Below are positions 8,904 through 17,635 of a stretch of DNA of 64,000 nucleotides, one piece after another. The translations under genes and the position numbers were made by a program. Location of the stretch: positions 1,426,001 to 1,490,000 of the forward strand of contig JABFGC010000001.1 in assembly GCA_013112685.1 (NCBI GenBank). The letters run 5' to 3'. The notes under the pieces are model-generated. The model made no database searches and was not told where the DNA came from. It was given only the letters and a program-made list of their open reading frames with translations. Within the stretch, counting starts at the first letter, position 1. Every line of letters starts with the position of its first letter. The DNA comes from Chloroflexota bacterium (GTDB taxonomy: Bacteria > Chloroflexota > Anaerolineae > Anaerolineales > Villigracilaceae).

Positions 8904-11165
8904 ATGGCTAAGTTCACACGTGAAGATGCGCTCGAATATCATCGTTTGAAAGGCAAGCCCGGCAAGGTGGCGATTGTGCCGACCAAGCCGATGGATACCC
9001 AGCGGGACCTGAGTTTGGCATATTCCCCGGGCGTGGCGGAACCCGTGCTTGAGATCGAAAAGAATCCTGAAGACGCCTACGAATACACGTCGAAGGGCAA
9101 CCTGGTGGCGGTCATTTCCAACGGGACGGCGATTTTGGGTCTCGGCGACCGAGGCGCGCTGGCGGGCAAACCCGTAATGGAAGGCAAGGGCGTGCTGTTC
9201 AAGAAGTTCGCGGATATTGATGTGTTCGATATCGAGGTCAATTCGCACGACCCGGATGAGATCATCAAGGTGGTCGCGGCGATTTCGCCGACCTTCGGCG
9301 GCATCAACCTCGAAGACATCAAAGCCCCCGAATGTTTTTACATCGAAGAAGAATTGAAGAAGATGCTGGATATCCCCGTCTTCCACGACGACCAGCACGG
9401 GACGGCGATCATCTCGGCGGCGGGGCTGGCAAACGCGCTGGAGATCGTGGGCAAGAAACATAAGGACATTCGACTCGTCATCTCCGGCGCGGGCGCTTCG
9501 GCAATCTCGTGCGCGGAACTGGCGATCTCGTGGGGTGTGAAGCGCGAGAACATCATGCTCGTGGATACCAAAGGCGTCGTGTATAAGGGACGCAAAGAGG
9601 GCATGAACAAGTACAAGGAAATGCTGGCAGTGGATGACAAAGGTCACCGTACGCTGGCGGACGCCGTCAGAGGCGCGGATGTGTTCTATGGCTTGTCGGT
9701 TGCGAACGTGCTTTCGCCGGAGATGGTCAAGAGCATGGCGGAGGACCCGATCATCTTCGCGATGGCAAACCCCGACCCGGAGATCAAACCTGAACTGGCG
9801 CGTGAAGCCCGCAAGGATGTCGTCATCGCGACCGGGCGCTCGGATTATGTCAATCAGGTCAACAATGTGCTGGGTTTTCCGTTCATCTTCCGCGGCGCGC
9901 TGGATGTGCGTGCGAAGCAAATCAACGAGGAGATGAAGTTCGCCGCCTCGAAAGCGCTGGCGGCGCTGGCGAAGGAGGATGTGCCGGATTCGGTCATCCG
10001 CGCTTATGGCGGCGAGCCGATCAAATTCGGGCGCGATTACATCATTCCCAAGCCGCTCGATCCGCGCGTGCTGTTGTGGGAGGCGCCTGCTGTCGCCGAG
10101 ATGGGCATGAAGACCGGCGTGGCGCGCAGGACGATTGACATTGCCGAATACAAAGAACAACTGGCGTATCGCCAGGGCAAAGGCGAACGCATCCGCTATT
10201 TCTTCCAGAACAAGGCGCGCTCCTCGGGCGGGAAGACGCGCGTGGCGTTTGCCGAAGGCGAGGAGACGAAGATCATCCGCGCGGCGTATCAGGTCAAGGA
10301 GGAGGGCATCGCCACTCCCATTTTGCTTGGACGCCCGGAGGTGATTCAAAAACACATCGAGGACTTGGGATTATCCTGGAGTCCGGCGGTGATTGATCCA
10401 TATAATTTCGAGAAACATGAGGCGTATGCCCGCGCCTATTTCGAACTGCGCGGACGCAAAGGCGTGACGCTCGCGGTCGCCCGCAAGCGGGTGCGGCAAG
10501 CCAATATTTTGGGCTCGATGATAGTCAAGATGGGCGATGCGGATGCGTTTGTCTCCGGTTTGACCTACGATTACCCGGATGTCATCCGCCCTGCGCCGCG
10601 GATCCATCATACCGCGCCGGGCGCGGCGCGCGCCGCGGGCGTGTACATCATGATTGTGGACGACCAGGTGTACTTGTTCACCGACGCGACCGTGAACATT
10701 GACCCGACGGCGGAAGACCTGGCGGAGATCGCCTGTCTCGCCGCGGACTACGCAGTGAAGTTGGAACTCGACCCGCGCGTGGCGTTCCTCTCGTTCTCGA
10801 ACTTCGGCTCCACGCCGCATCCGCTCTCGGACAAGGTGCGCCGCGCGGTGGAACTGGTGAAGCAGCGCCGCCCCGACCTGCCTGTGGACGGCGAGATGCA
10901 GGCGGATACCGCCGTCATGCCGGAGATCATCGAGGAGCGTTATCCGTTCAGCGCGGTGAAGGACGCCAACGTGCTGGTCTTCCCGTCGCTTGAATCGGCG
11001 AACATTGCCTACAAATTATTGGCGCGGCTTGGCAACGCGATGGCGATCGGTCCCATCCTGCTCGGCGTGGGCGCACCGGTGCACGTGCTGCAAACCGGCG
11101 ATGATGTCAATGCCATTGTGCAGATCGCTGCGGTGGCGGTGATGGATGCGATGGGACGTTCGTGA
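8904..11165 (+). CDS. maeB: NAD(P)-dependent malic enzyme with phosphotransacetylase-like C-terminal domain
   Basis: Oxidative decarboxylation of malate to pyruvate. It is 753 residues, the length of MaeB-type hybrids. Residues 1 to about 420 form the malic domain ([55 protein letters not shown]). The remainder is a phosphotransacetylase-like domain ([54 protein letters not shown]) that in known MaeB proteins is regulatory rather than catalytic. Intact single gene. Confidence 0.95.
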   Translation: MAKFTREDALEYHRLKGKPGKVAIVPTKPMDTQRDLSLAYSPGVAEPVLEIEKNPEDAYEYTSKGNLVAVISNGTAILGLGDRGALAGKPVMEGKGVLFKKFADIDVFDIEVNSHDPDEIIKVVAAISPTFGGINLEDIKAPECFYIEEELKKMLDIPVFHDDQHGTAIISAAGLANALEIVGKKHKDIRLVISGAGASAISCAELAISWGVKRENIMLVDTKGVVYKGRKEGMNKYKEMLAVDDKGHRTLADAVRGADVFYGLSVANVLSPEMVKSMAEDPIIFAMANPDPEIKPELAREARKDVVIATGRSDYVNQVNNVLGFPFIFRGALDVRAKQINEEMKFAASKALAALAKEDVPDSVIRAYGGEPIKFGRDYIIPKPLDPRVLLWEAPAVAEMGMKTGVARRTIDIAEYKEQLAYRQGKGERIRYFFQNKARSSGGKTRVAFAEGEETKIIRAAYQVKEEGIATPILLGRPEVIQKHIEDLGLSWSPAVIDPYNFEKHEAYARAYFELRGRKGVTLAVARKRVRQANILGSMIVKMGDADAFVSGLTYDYPDVIRPAPRIHHTAPGAARAAGVYIMIVDDQVYLFTDATVNIDPTAEDLAEIACLAADYAVKLELDPRVAFLSFSNFGSTPHPLSDKVRRAVELVKQRRPDLPVDGEMQADTAVMPEIIEERYPFSAVKDANVLVFPSLESANIAYKLLARLGNAMAIGPILLGVGAPVHVLQTGDDVNAIVQIAAVAVMDAMGRS

Positions 11166-11170
11166 AGAGC

Positions 11171-11226
11171 TGAGATTAGAGGATTAGAGATTAGAAATTA
11201 GAAATTAGAAATTGGTAATTGGTAAG
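11171..11226. repeat. Short A/T-rich tandem repeats
   Basis: Imperfect tandem copies of a 7-8 bp unit (GATTAGA, AAATTAG, AATTGGT) follow the maeB stop. They are simple-sequence repeats with no coding potential, comparable to the ones at 40789 and 41506. Confidence 0.6.
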
Positions 11227-11228
11227 TG

Positions 11229-11258
11229 AGACCCTGAAGGTGAGAGCCTTTGGGGTCT
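11229..11258. repeat. Imperfect palindrome of the AGACC...GGTCT family
   Basis: AGACCCTGAAGG and CCTTTGGGGTCT (12-bp arms, two mismatches) flank a 6-nt loop. Related perfect copies are at 14749, 18308 and 21481. The rest of the gap (11259-11460) holds degenerate inverted A/C-rich sequence (CACAAAGG ... CCTTTGTG) and no gene. Confidence 0.6.
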
Positions 11259-11460
11259 ACCGTTTAACGGGAACATCCATTTTCAAACACGACCCTCATG
11301 CTGAGGGCTTAGGACACCAAGGTCACAAAGGAAAAACGCACTTGCCTTCCTTACCCCCCTTTGTGTACATTGTGCCCTTTGTGTTTAGACTTTTCCCTGC
11401 CAGAAACGGGAGAGCCCACTTTTGTTATACTTCCCCTTATTTTGAAACAGGAACAATTTC

Positions 11461-12702
11461 ATGACCAACCTCGAATCCATTGCAAGAAAAATTACCGGTA
11501 TTCTCTTTGCCCAGCAATCCCTCGCTTCGGCGGGGTTCATTGCGGCGGCGACGCTCAACGCCATCGTCGGCAAGGAACTCAGCCAAAACTCCAGTTGGGC
11601 GGGCGTGCCGACGGCAGTGTATCTGCTCGCGGGCGCATTTTCGGCGTTTCTGTGGGGTTACGTCTTCGATGCGATCGGACGACGCGGCGGGCTGACAAGC
11701 GGACTTGTCACAGGGATGATTGGCGCAGGTGTGACGTTTTATGCGATTGCGATTCATTCCTTCCCGTTCTTCCTGCTCGGCATGGTGCTGATGGGCGTCG
11801 CCAATGCGGCGGTGCAACTGGGTCGCTTTGCGGCGGCGGAAGTGAACAAGCCCGAACATCGCGGGCGCGCCATCTCCAACGTGGTCATCGGCGGGACGGT
11901 CGGCTCGGTCGTCGGTCCGTTCGTGGCGGGACCCGCAGGCTCGGTCGTCGGTTCCTGGGGCGTGGACGAACTGGCGGGCGCGTATCTTGTGGCGGCGATA
12001 TTGTTTGCGGTGGGGGCGGTGGTGGTGTTCTTCGGTCTGCGCCCCGACCCCAGAGAGATCGGCAAACAGGTGGCGGAACAATTCCCGGAAACAGGAACAA
12101 CCAACGGCGAAGTGCGAAGCGTGCTTCAGATCTTGCGTCAACCCGCGGCGCTGGTGGCGGTCATCAGCATGGTGCTCGGTCAGATGGTGATGGTGCTCGT
12201 CATGGTCATCACCTCGCTGCACATGCGCGGGCACAACCACGACCTGACCGATATTTCCACGGTGATTTCATCGCATACGTTCGGCATGTTTGCGTTTTCG
12301 ATTGTGTCAGGGCGCCTCGCGGACCGCTTCGGGCGGGGGCGCGTGATTCTGGCTGGCTCCGCCACGCTGGTGGTCGCCTGCCTGGCGGCGACGATTTCCC
12401 CGGATGTCCTGCCGCTCGGCGTGGCGTTGTTTTTGCTCGGCTTGGGCTGGAACTTCTGTTACGTGGGCGGTTCGACCCTGCTTGCCGACCAACTCTCGCC
12501 GCTGGAACGCGCACGCACGCAGGGCTTCAACGATTTGCTGGTGGGGCTTGCCTCGGCGCTCGGCAGCCTGGAAAGCGGTTTTATTTTTGCGTCGCTCGGC
12601 TATAACATGATGGCGTACGTCAGCGCGGCGGTGGCGTTGATTCCGCTGACGGTTGTTTTTGTGTGGATGAGCAGGAAAACGGCGGCGTTGAAAACGGCTT
12701 GA
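11461..12702 (+). CDS. Major facilitator superfamily transporter
   Basis: Secondary transporter, 413 residues with about 12 hydrophobic segments in two halves. The family loop motif is recognisable as YVFDAIGRRGGL between helices 2 and 3 and SGRLADRFGRGRVI in the second half. The substrate cannot be inferred. The stop overlaps the start of the next gene (TGATGA-type), so the pair is translationally coupled, but the neighbour is a glycosyltransferase-like membrane protein and gives no clear substrate hint. Confidence 0.85.
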   Translation: MTNLESIARKITGILFAQQSLASAGFIAAATLNAIVGKELSQNSSWAGVPTAVYLLAGAFSAFLWGYVFDAIGRRGGLTSGLVTGMIGAGVTFYAIAIHSFPFFLLGMVLMGVANAAVQLGRFAAAEVNKPEHRGRAISNVVIGGTVGSVVGPFVAGPAGSVVGSWGVDELAGAYLVAAILFAVGAVVVFFGLRPDPREIGKQVAEQFPETGTTNGEVRSVLQILRQPAALVAVISMVLGQMVMVLVMVITSLHMRGHNHDLTDISTVISSHTFGMFAFSIVSGRLADRFGRGRVILAGSATLVVACLAATISPDVLPLGVALFLLGLGWNFCYVGGSTLLADQLSPLERARTQGFNDLLVGLASALGSLESGFIFASLGYNMMAYVSAAVALIPLTVVFVWMSRKTAALKTA

Positions 12703-14321
12703 TGAAAAAAATTCTCGGACCGCATTTCCGGTTATTCTTTTTGTTCTTTGCCGTTGGCGCGGGGTTGACCTTTGCGATTGGTAATTCCATTCAATTTCAC
12801 GCGCTGAGCAACGACTATTGGAACATCCTCTATTACGGCAGGCGCATGACGCTGGCTCAGCCCGAGTCGCTCTACAACGGGTTTTATCCGTTTGGATATG
12901 CCTTCCTCATCGGGCAGATGCCGTTCACGTACGTGCTTCCGCTTTCGTACTTGCTGAATGCGCTTCTTGCCGGACTTTTAGTTGCCTCTGTTTCGACGCT
13001 GGTTTCCTACGCCCGATCCGTTCCCGCCACGCTCGTTGCATTCTATTCCTCCATTGCCGCGCCTTTCGTCTTTCAAAACGCCAACACTCTCAGCCCCGAC
13101 ATCGGCGCGGCGGCATTCACGGCGTTTGCGGTTTTCCTTTTGTGCAGGGATTGGTTTGATCCAGTACCGCGAGATTTATCTCGCAACGGCGGCACACATC
13201 CTCTGCAAGGACAAGTTGCCGCCGTCCATGACCTCCAAACTTTGGATGCCCGTTTCATCCTTGCCGGTATCTCGCTCGGTCTTTCCTTCCTCTGGCGCAC
13301 GCACGCCGCCGTCTCCATCGTTGCCGTTGCGGTCGGTTACATCCTGCTGAAAGGACTGTATCCCATCCGCCCGCGTTTGTGGATGGCGGCTTCGCTCGCG
13401 GCGGTGGCGGGTTTACAGGTGGTCATAAACCTCATCTCCGGTCACGGCGCATTCGAGACCGGGCAGGCGTTCAATTTGTATAAATTTTTCTATGGCGTGG
13501 ACTGGACCCATCCGCCCACGCCTGCCGACCTTGAAGACTTCTCGTTGTTCCAAACGATTGCCGAAGACCCCGCCCGCGCGTTTGGTTTATACAAACCTTT
13601 CTTTCTCTACTTTATTTCTCATACCTGGGCGGCGGCGCTGGCTTTCCTCCTCTCGCCGAAGGGACGTTACGCGCGCTTTTCCCTTTTCTCCCTGATTTTC
13701 ATCGTGCTGTACGCCATTCCCATTTCCGTGAGCGACAGCGCGCGTTCGCCGGTCATCCTGATGAGCGTGTACCTGCCTTCGGCGGCGGTTTTGCTCGCCG
13801 CGCTGACCGACCTGGGAAAGAAGCACATTCGCTTTTCGAGCCGCTGGGTGGAGTGGGGCATCGCGGTTTTGTTCGTCGCGGCGGGCTTTCGCACCTTCTA
13901 CAGCTGGGCGGAGTACGACATCGGCTTGGTCCGCGCCGCGCACGCAGAGCGCAAAGTGCTTTCGGTCGTCGAACAGACTTTGCTCGATAACGGCATGATC
14001 TCCCCGACTGAAGTCTTTGCAGACCGATACGATTTCTACACCCCGAACACCATGCCCTATCGTTCGCGCCAGATCGGCAATTGGTCGGCAGGCTGGGTGT
14101 GGGGCTACGCGGAGGAATTCCCTGCCCTCCCCAACGACGCGTGGGAAGCCTTCGCCTCAGCCTGCCGCGAGCAGGGGATCCGTTTCCTCGTCCTCTCGCA
14201 GAACAGTCACTATCGCGGCGAAATCTTCCCGCCCATCTACAACGACGAGGTGGACCTCGAAGCGCTCGGTCTGCGCTTCATCGGTCAGCGCGGCAAGATG
14301 CGTTTGTATGCGTTCCAATGA
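12702..14321 (+). CDS. Glycosyltransferase-like polytopic membrane protein with in-frame palindromic insert
   Basis: Membrane protein of 539 residues with about ten hydrophobic segments and a C-terminal soluble part, resembling GT39/GT87-type membrane glycosyltransferases (extracytoplasmic loop HALSNDYWNILYYGRR after helix 1). No catalytic residue can be named safely. Start is the ATG overlapping the upstream stop; a longer frame inside the MFS gene is ignored. Residues about 155-175 (PRDLSRNGGTHPLQ and onward) are encoded by a palindromic element at 13164-13225, which keeps the frame. Function uncertain. Confidence 0.65.
   Translation: MKKILGPHFRLFFLFFAVGAGLTFAIGNSIQFHALSNDYWNILYYGRRMTLAQPESLYNGFYPFGYAFLIGQMPFTYVLPLSYLLNALLAGLLVASVSTLVSYARSVPATLVAFYSSIAAPFVFQNANTLSPDIGAAAFTAFAVFLLCRDWFDPVPRDLSRNGGTHPLQGQVAAVHDLQTLDARFILAGISLGLSFLWRTHAAVSIVAVAVGYILLKGLYPIRPRLWMAASLAAVAGLQVVINLISGHGAFETGQAFNLYKFFYGVDWTHPPTPADLEDFSLFQTIAEDPARAFGLYKPFFLYFISHTWAAALAFLLSPKGRYARFSLFSLIFIVLYAIPISVSDSARSPVILMSVYLPSAAVLLAALTDLGKKHIRFSSRWVEWGIAVLFVAAGFRTFYSWAEYDIGLVRAAHAERKVLSVVEQTLLDNGMISPTEVFADRYDFYTPNTMPYRSRQIGNWSAGWVWGYAEEFPALPNDAWEAFASACREQGIRFLVLSQNSHYRGEIFPPIYNDEVDLEALGLRFIGQRGKMRLYAFQ
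13164..13225. repeat. GTAC-type double-hairpin element inside a coding gene
   Basis: Starts GTACC, then GCGAGAT-TT-ATCTCGC (13169-13184), then ACGGCGGCA ... TGCCGCCGT (13186-13225). This repeats the two-hairpin architecture of the intergenic units at 2634-2732. It is read in frame, adding about 20 hydrophilic residues between membrane helices of the host protein. Confidence 0.7.
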
Positions 14322-14328
14322 ATGGCTC

Positions 14329-14360
14329 TTAAAAAATAAACGCGACGGGTCTCGTCGCGC
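14329..14360 (-). terminator. Terminator of the FmdB-like gene
   Basis: CGCGACG-GGTCT-CGTCGCG hairpin; on the minus strand it is followed by TTTATTTTTT. It lies downstream of the minus-strand zinc-ribbon gene and could also stop plus-strand transcripts from 12702. Confidence 0.75.
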
Positions 14361-14378
14361 TTGGGGTGTTTGTCGGGT

Positions 14379-14630
14379 TTAGTCCGACTTTTCGGAAGAG
14401 GGTTTGCTCTCGGCATCGCCCTTCTTCGATGAACTCGTGTCGCCCGACGGCGATCTATGGTCGGTGGCATAGAACCCCGACCCTTTGAAGATGACCTTGG
14501 TGGGGGTGATGACCTTCTTCAACGCCTTCCTGCGGCACTCGGGGCAGGTCTTCAAAGGGGCATCGGTGAAGGATTGCTGGCGCTCGAACTGGATTCCGCA
14601 ATTCTCACAGCGATAGGTATAGACGGGCAT
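14379..14630 (-). CDS. FmdB family zinc-ribbon protein
   Basis: Small putative regulatory protein, 83 residues. The N-terminus MPVYTYRCENCGIQFERQQS and the second CxxC (KTCPECRRKA) form the FmdB/CxxC_CxxC zinc ribbon; KVIFKGSGFYATD is the usual continuation. The C-terminal tail is a low-complexity Ser/Lys-rich stretch. The ATG at 14630 directly before the conserved PVYTYRC fixes the start. It ends before a terminator and stands alone on the minus strand, divergent from the selenoprotein gene. Confidence 0.85.
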   Translation of the reverse strand: MPVYTYRCENCGIQFERQQSFTDAPLKTCPECRRKALKKVITPTKVIFKGSGFYATDHRSPSGDTSSSKKGDAESKPSSEKSD

Positions 14631-14725
14631 ACGAACTTCTCCTTGCTCTTGCAATAACTTTCCTTGAATACGACTGCGGCATTATAGTCCCCTTATCATG
14701 GCGTGGCAAGCCCTCCGAGGCGGCA

Positions 14726-14734
14726 TGTTATAAT
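14726..14734 (+). promoter_or_regulatory. Extended -10 promoter element for the SelW-like gene
   Basis: TGTTATAAT is a perfect extended -10 element 61 nt before the ATG at 14795. A palindrome (14749-14781) would lie in the transcript leader, and a GGAG at 14784-14787 is suitably placed as ribosome binding site. Confidence 0.55.
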
Positions 14735-14748
14735 TTTCTTATAAACTC

Positions 14749-14781
14749 AGACCTGACAGGCCTCCAGGACCTGTCAGGTCT
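14749..14781. repeat. Palindrome of the AGACC...GGTCT family in the selW leader
   Basis: AGACCTGACAGG (14749-14760) and CCTGTCAGGTCT (14770-14781), perfect 12-bp arms with a 9-nt loop. It lies between the promoter and the start codon of the selenoprotein gene, so it will be in the mRNA leader. Sister copies are at 18308 and 21481. Confidence 0.75.
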
Positions 14782-14794
14782 TCTGGAGAAACCC

Positions 14795-15034
14795 ATGCTC
14801 AAAATCGAGATCGTCTACTGCGCGGTCTGACATTACACGGGCCGGGCCGTGAGCCTGGCGGAGGAACTGCTGAAGGAGTACGAACACGTCATCGAATCGC
14901 TGGCGCTCGTCCCCTCGGACGGAGGCAAGTTCGAGGTCAGTGTGAACGGGAGGCTGCTCTACTCCAAGTTGCAGACCAAACGTCACGCCGAAGCGGGTGA
15001 GATTTTGGGGCTGATTTCGAAGATGGTTGATTAA
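14795..15034 (+). CDS. SelW-like (Rdx family) selenoprotein with in-frame UGA
   Basis: Small thioredoxin-fold redox protein, 79 residues including selenocysteine. Translation reads MLKIEIVYC-AV-U-HYTGRAV: TGA at 14828-14830 falls exactly on the second redox position of the CxxC/CxxU motif of the SelT/SelW/SelH family (Cys9, Sec12). Downstream (SLAEELLKEYEHVIESLALV, PSDGGKFEVSVNG, AEAGEILGLIS) is full-length family sequence in the same frame. A stem-loop directly after the UGA meets the bacterial SECIS pattern. A gene caller would miss the first 18 codons. The Sec insertion machinery is not in the window, so a substitution error is not excluded. Confidence 0.85.
14841..14859 (+). promoter_or_regulatory. 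Candidate bacterial SECIS element
   Basis: GCCGGGC pairs with GCCTGGC (7 bp, one G-U) around the 5-nt loop CGUGA. The loop starts 17 nt after the UGA and its second base is G. Published bacterial SECIS rules ask for a 16-37 nt distance, a short stem, and a G among the first two loop bases; all are met. A competing 5-bp hairpin (CACGG/CCGTG, 14836-14851) is less good. Confidence 0.7.
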
Positions 15035-15040
15035 CTCACC

Positions 15041-15113
15041 TTACGCGATTCCTTCTCCCTCACCCCTTCACCCCTCTCCCATTGGGAGAGGGGACGGGGG
15101 AGAGGGCGCGTAA
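15041..15113. repeat. CCCTCACCCC-type palindromic element
   Basis: Outer arms TTACGCG (15041-15047) and CGCGTAA (15107-15113), inner arms CCCTCTCCC and GGGAGAGGG around ATT. A second copy of the same design is inside the coding gene at 26325. It fills the gap between the selW-like gene and trpS. Confidence 0.7.
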
Positions 15114-15160
15114 CATCAGTGATTAAATTTCTGAGTTCAGAATTACAAAGAGGCATACGA

Positions 15161-16146
15161 ATGGCAAAAAAAGGACGAGTATTTTCAGGCGCGCGTCCCA
15201 CAGGACGACAGCATTTGGGGAACTACCTCGGCGCGATTCAAAACTACGTGGCGCTTCAGGCGGACTACGACTGCGTGTACTGCATCGTGGACGTCCACGC
15301 GCTGACGACGGTGGAGACCACCGAAAACCTGAAACAGAATACGCTTGAAATGGCGCTGGACTGGCTCGCCGCAGGCATCCGCCCGGAGGAGGCGATCCTG
15401 TTCGTTCAATCGCACGTCCCCGAAGTGATGGAACTGCACACCTATCTTTCGATGGTCACGCCGTTCGGCAAACTGACCGACCTGCCGACCTTCAAGGAGA
15501 AAGTCCGCCAGCACCGGATAACGTCAACTATGGCTTGCTTGGCTATCCCGTCCTGATGACTGCGGACATCGTCCTCTACAAAACGGACATCGTTCCTGTC
15601 GGCATTGACCAGGCTCCGCACCTCGAATTTGCGCGCGAGACCGTGCGTTCGTTCAACTATCGCTTCAATACCCAGGTATTGATCGAGCCGCAGGTAAAAC
15701 ATACCGAGGTCTTGAAGGTGGTCGGCATTGACGGCAAAGACAAGATGAGCAAGAGCCTGAACAACCACATCGAACTTGCCTCCACCGCCGAAGAGACCAC
15801 TAAACGAGTGCGCGAAATGGTCACCGACCCGGCGCGTCAACGCAGGACCGACCCCGGCAATCCCGATGTCTGCAACGTGTTCACCATGCACAAGATTTTC
15901 TCCCCGCAGGAGGAAGTGGACATGATCAACGTCGAATGCCGCCGCGCGGGCATTGGCTGTGTGGATTGCAAACTGCGCTTTGCCAGCAACCTCAACAAAC
16001 ATCTCGAACCCTTCCGCGCCAAACGCGCCGAACTGGAGGCAAAACCCGGCTACGTGCAGGATATCCTCGACGACGGCGGAAAGCGCGCTCAAGCTATCGC
16101 GCAGAAGACGATGATGGAAGTCCGCGAGGCGATGAAGTTGCCGTGA
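15161..16146 (+). CDS. trpS: Tryptophanyl-tRNA synthetase (frame break)
   Basis: Class I aminoacyl-tRNA synthetase, about 328 residues. HIGH-type motif PTGRQHLGNYLGAIQ and KMSKS motif GKDKMSKSLNNHIEL are intact; FSGARPTG and VGIDQAPHLEFARE are typical. The frame breaks at 15514: one C added to CACCGG gives the expected QHPDNVNYGLLGYPVLM. ATG 15161 has AGAGG nine bases upstream; an in-frame ATG at 15119 would add a non-conserved leader. Being essential, the gene is almost surely intact in the organism, which marks the break as an assembly error. Confidence 0.93.
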
Positions 16147-16150
16147 GAAT

Positions 16151-16234
16151 GTAAATAGGTAAACAGGTACACAGGTCGTGCATATCTGTCTGCTTGTGTA
16201 CCTATTTACTTGTGTACTTGTCTACTTTGTGTAC
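16151..16234. repeat. Degenerate inverted/tandem GTAC-rich repeat
   Basis: AAATAGGT..ACAGGTACACAGG is echoed in inverted form by GTGTACCTATTTAC and several GTGTAC/GTCTAC units. It fills the whole gap between trpS and dtd; no gene is present and no clear promoter is seen. Confidence 0.55.
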
Positions 16235-16245
16235 GTAACACCCCC

Positions 16246-16683
16246 ATGCGCGCCCTCATCCAGCGAGTTTCCCAAGCCAGCGTTACTGTCGAAAAACAGG
16301 TCATTTCGAAAATTGGGAAAGGCCTGTTGATTTTGTTGGGCGTCGGTCACGGCGATGGGGAGGAGCAGGCGAAGTTCCTCGCAGAGAAGATCGCCAATCT
16401 GCGCATTTTCGAGGACGAACAAGGCAAGAGTAACCTGTCTGTGCTCGAGGTCCGGGGCGAAGCGATTGTGGTTTCCCAGTTCACGCTCTATGCCGACACC
16501 CGCAAGGGACGCCGTCCTTCTTTTATAGACGCCGCCCTGCCCGAAGCCGCCGAACCGCTCGTCCATCGCTTCGCCGAACTGTTGAACAGCCATGGCGTGC
16601 CGACCCAGACCGGTCAATTCGGCGCGCACATGGAAGTGGAAATCCACAACGACGGACCGGTCACCATCTGGCTGGAGAAATGA
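16246..16683 (+). CDS. dtd: D-aminoacyl-tRNA deacylase
   Basis: Removes D-amino acids mischarged on tRNA; cytoplasmic homodimer. It is 145 residues, the normal length. [15 protein letters not shown] at the N-terminus, the catalytic SQFTLYAD motif and the C-terminal cross-subunit [11 protein letters not shown] motif are all present. The ATG at 16246 matches the conserved N-terminus. It follows trpS on the same strand, a tRNA-quality theme, and its stop overlaps the next start (ATGA). Confidence 0.95.
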   Translation: MRALIQRVSQASVTVEKQVISKIGKGLLILLGVGHGDGEEQAKFLAEKIANLRIFEDEQGKSNLSVLEVRGEAIVVSQFTLYADTRKGRRPSFIDAALPEAAEPLVHRFAELLNSHGVPTQTGQFGAHMEVEIHNDGPVTIWLEK

Positions 16684-17171
16684 ACAAAAAGCCCACCGCT
16701 TTGCAAAGGTTCATCCTGCGGGTTTATAACCTCCCCGTGTTAATCCCCTTCTGGCGCGTGGCGCATCAGCCGCTTGATTCCATGACGTATAAACTGACCG
16801 GCGGCAAAACATCGTTGACGGAAATACTGGGCGGGGTTGCCATGATCCAGTTGATCGCTCGCGGGGCGAAAAGCGGCGTGGAGCGCATCCATCCGCTCAT
16901 CGGCATTTACGATGGAGAGAGGATCGCCCTCATCGCTTCGAATTTCGGCAGGGAACGGAACCCGGCCTGGTATTACAACCTGAAAGCCAACCCCCGGTGC
17001 AGGGTCAATCGCAACGGGCGGATTTCCGATTATGTGGCGTGCGAAGCCGAAGGGGACGAGCGCGAAGCGTACTGGCAAAAGGCTCTCGCCGTCAACCCCG
17101 GCTACGAAAAATACAGGCGTCTTGTCCCCCATCGGCGCATCCCGGTCATGCTCCTCGCCCCCCTAAAATAA
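16680..17171 (+). CDS. DDN-type deazaflavin (F420)-dependent oxidoreductase family protein
   Basis: Split-barrel protein of 163 residues in the family of the mycobacterial F420-dependent nitroreductase. The diagnostic stretch is [21 protein letters not shown], with [15 protein letters not shown] near the C-terminus. Members bind F420 or FMN and reduce varied substrates or act in quinone protection. It overlaps dtd by 4 nt and is likely co-translated. The substrate is unknown, and no F420 synthesis gene is in the window. Confidence 0.85.
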   Translation: MNKKPTALQRFILRVYNLPVLIPFWRVAHQPLDSMTYKLTGGKTSLTEILGGVAMIQLIARGAKSGVERIHPLIGIYDGERIALIASNFGRERNPAWYYNLKANPRCRVNRNGRISDYVACEAEGDEREAYWQKALAVNPGYEKYRRLVPHRRIPVMLLAPLK

Positions 17172-17248
17172 TTGCCAAGATTAGAATTTCATGATAAAGT
17201 TGGGCTTGAAGGATGCAAGAGGTTTTCGTTGTGGTACGGAAGAAGACG

Positions 17249-17282
17249 ACGGCTCAAAGCAAGACCTGAGCCGTATTTTTTT
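17249..17282 (+). terminator. Intrinsic terminator or attenuator ahead of the cold-shock gene
   Basis: ACGGCTCA-(10 nt)-TGAGCCGT followed by A and seven T. It can end the trpS-dtd-DDN transcript. However, a promoter-like pair (TTGCCA near 17172 and ATAAAG about 16 nt later) lies upstream of it, so it could also sit in the leader of the cold-shock mRNA and act as an attenuator. Confidence 0.7.
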
Positions 17283-17340
17283 ACCACCCGATGAACACAA
17301 CTGCGTCACCCAATTTTTTTCTTTTGCTCAGGAGGCAAAT

Positions 17341-17550
17341 ATGGCTGAACGTATCATCGGTACGGTAAAGTGGTTCAATGGGACCAAGGGGTACGGTTTC
17401 ATCGAACGAGAAGGCGGTCCCGACGTCTTCGTCCACTTTTCCGCCATTCGCGGCGAAGGCTTCAAGAACCTGCAAGAGGGCCAGAAGGTGGAATTCACCA
17501 TCGAAAAAGGACCCAAAGGTTTGCAAGCCGCGGATGTCGTGGTTCTCTAA
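17341..17550 (+). CDS. Cold-shock protein (CSD family)
   Basis: Small OB-fold nucleic-acid chaperone of 69 residues. RNP1 (KGYGFIERE) and RNP2 (DVFVHFSAI) are present, as is [17 protein letters not shown] 17341 is preceded by CAGGAGGC, a strong ribosome binding site. The gene is flanked on both sides by intrinsic terminators, so it forms its own short transcript, or is reached only by read-through of the upstream hairpin. Confidence 0.95.
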   Translation: MAERIIGTVKWFNGTKGYGFIEREGGPDVFVHFSAIRGEGFKNLQEGQKVEFTIEKGPKGLQAADVVVL

Positions 17551-17565
17551 CCTGAACCCTGCCAA

Positions 17566-17597
17566 AGAGCCTCGTCGTGAGACGGGGCTCTTTTTTT
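17566..17597 (+). terminator. Terminator of the cold-shock gene
   Basis: AGAGCC-CGTC stem paired with GACG-GGCTCT, loop GTGA, then seven T. Classic intrinsic terminator 15 nt after the stop. Confidence 0.88.
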
Positions 17598-17606
17598 GCC
17601 TCCCCA

Positions 17607-17635
17607 AAAATCAGACGGCATTTCAGTCTGATTTT
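17607..17635 (-). terminator. Hairpin at the end of the PyrD-like gene
   Basis: AAAATCAGAC and GTCTGATTTT, perfect 10-bp arms, overlapping the minus-strand stop codon; on the minus strand it ends in five T. Probably the terminator of the convergent minus-strand gene. Confidence 0.6.

Noticed and set aside
8781..10355. Long open frame (524 codons) on the minus strand opposite malic enzyme
   Set aside because: It is the mirror of a conserved gene in GC-rich DNA; its translation is Arg/His/Asp-rich without motifs. The same holds for 390-1604, 26555-27904 and 32298-33341.
15161..16146. Programmed ribosomal frameshift in trpS
   Set aside because: No slippery heptamer or pseudoknot, no precedent for trpS, and many similar breaks occur in the window. 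One missing C explains it.
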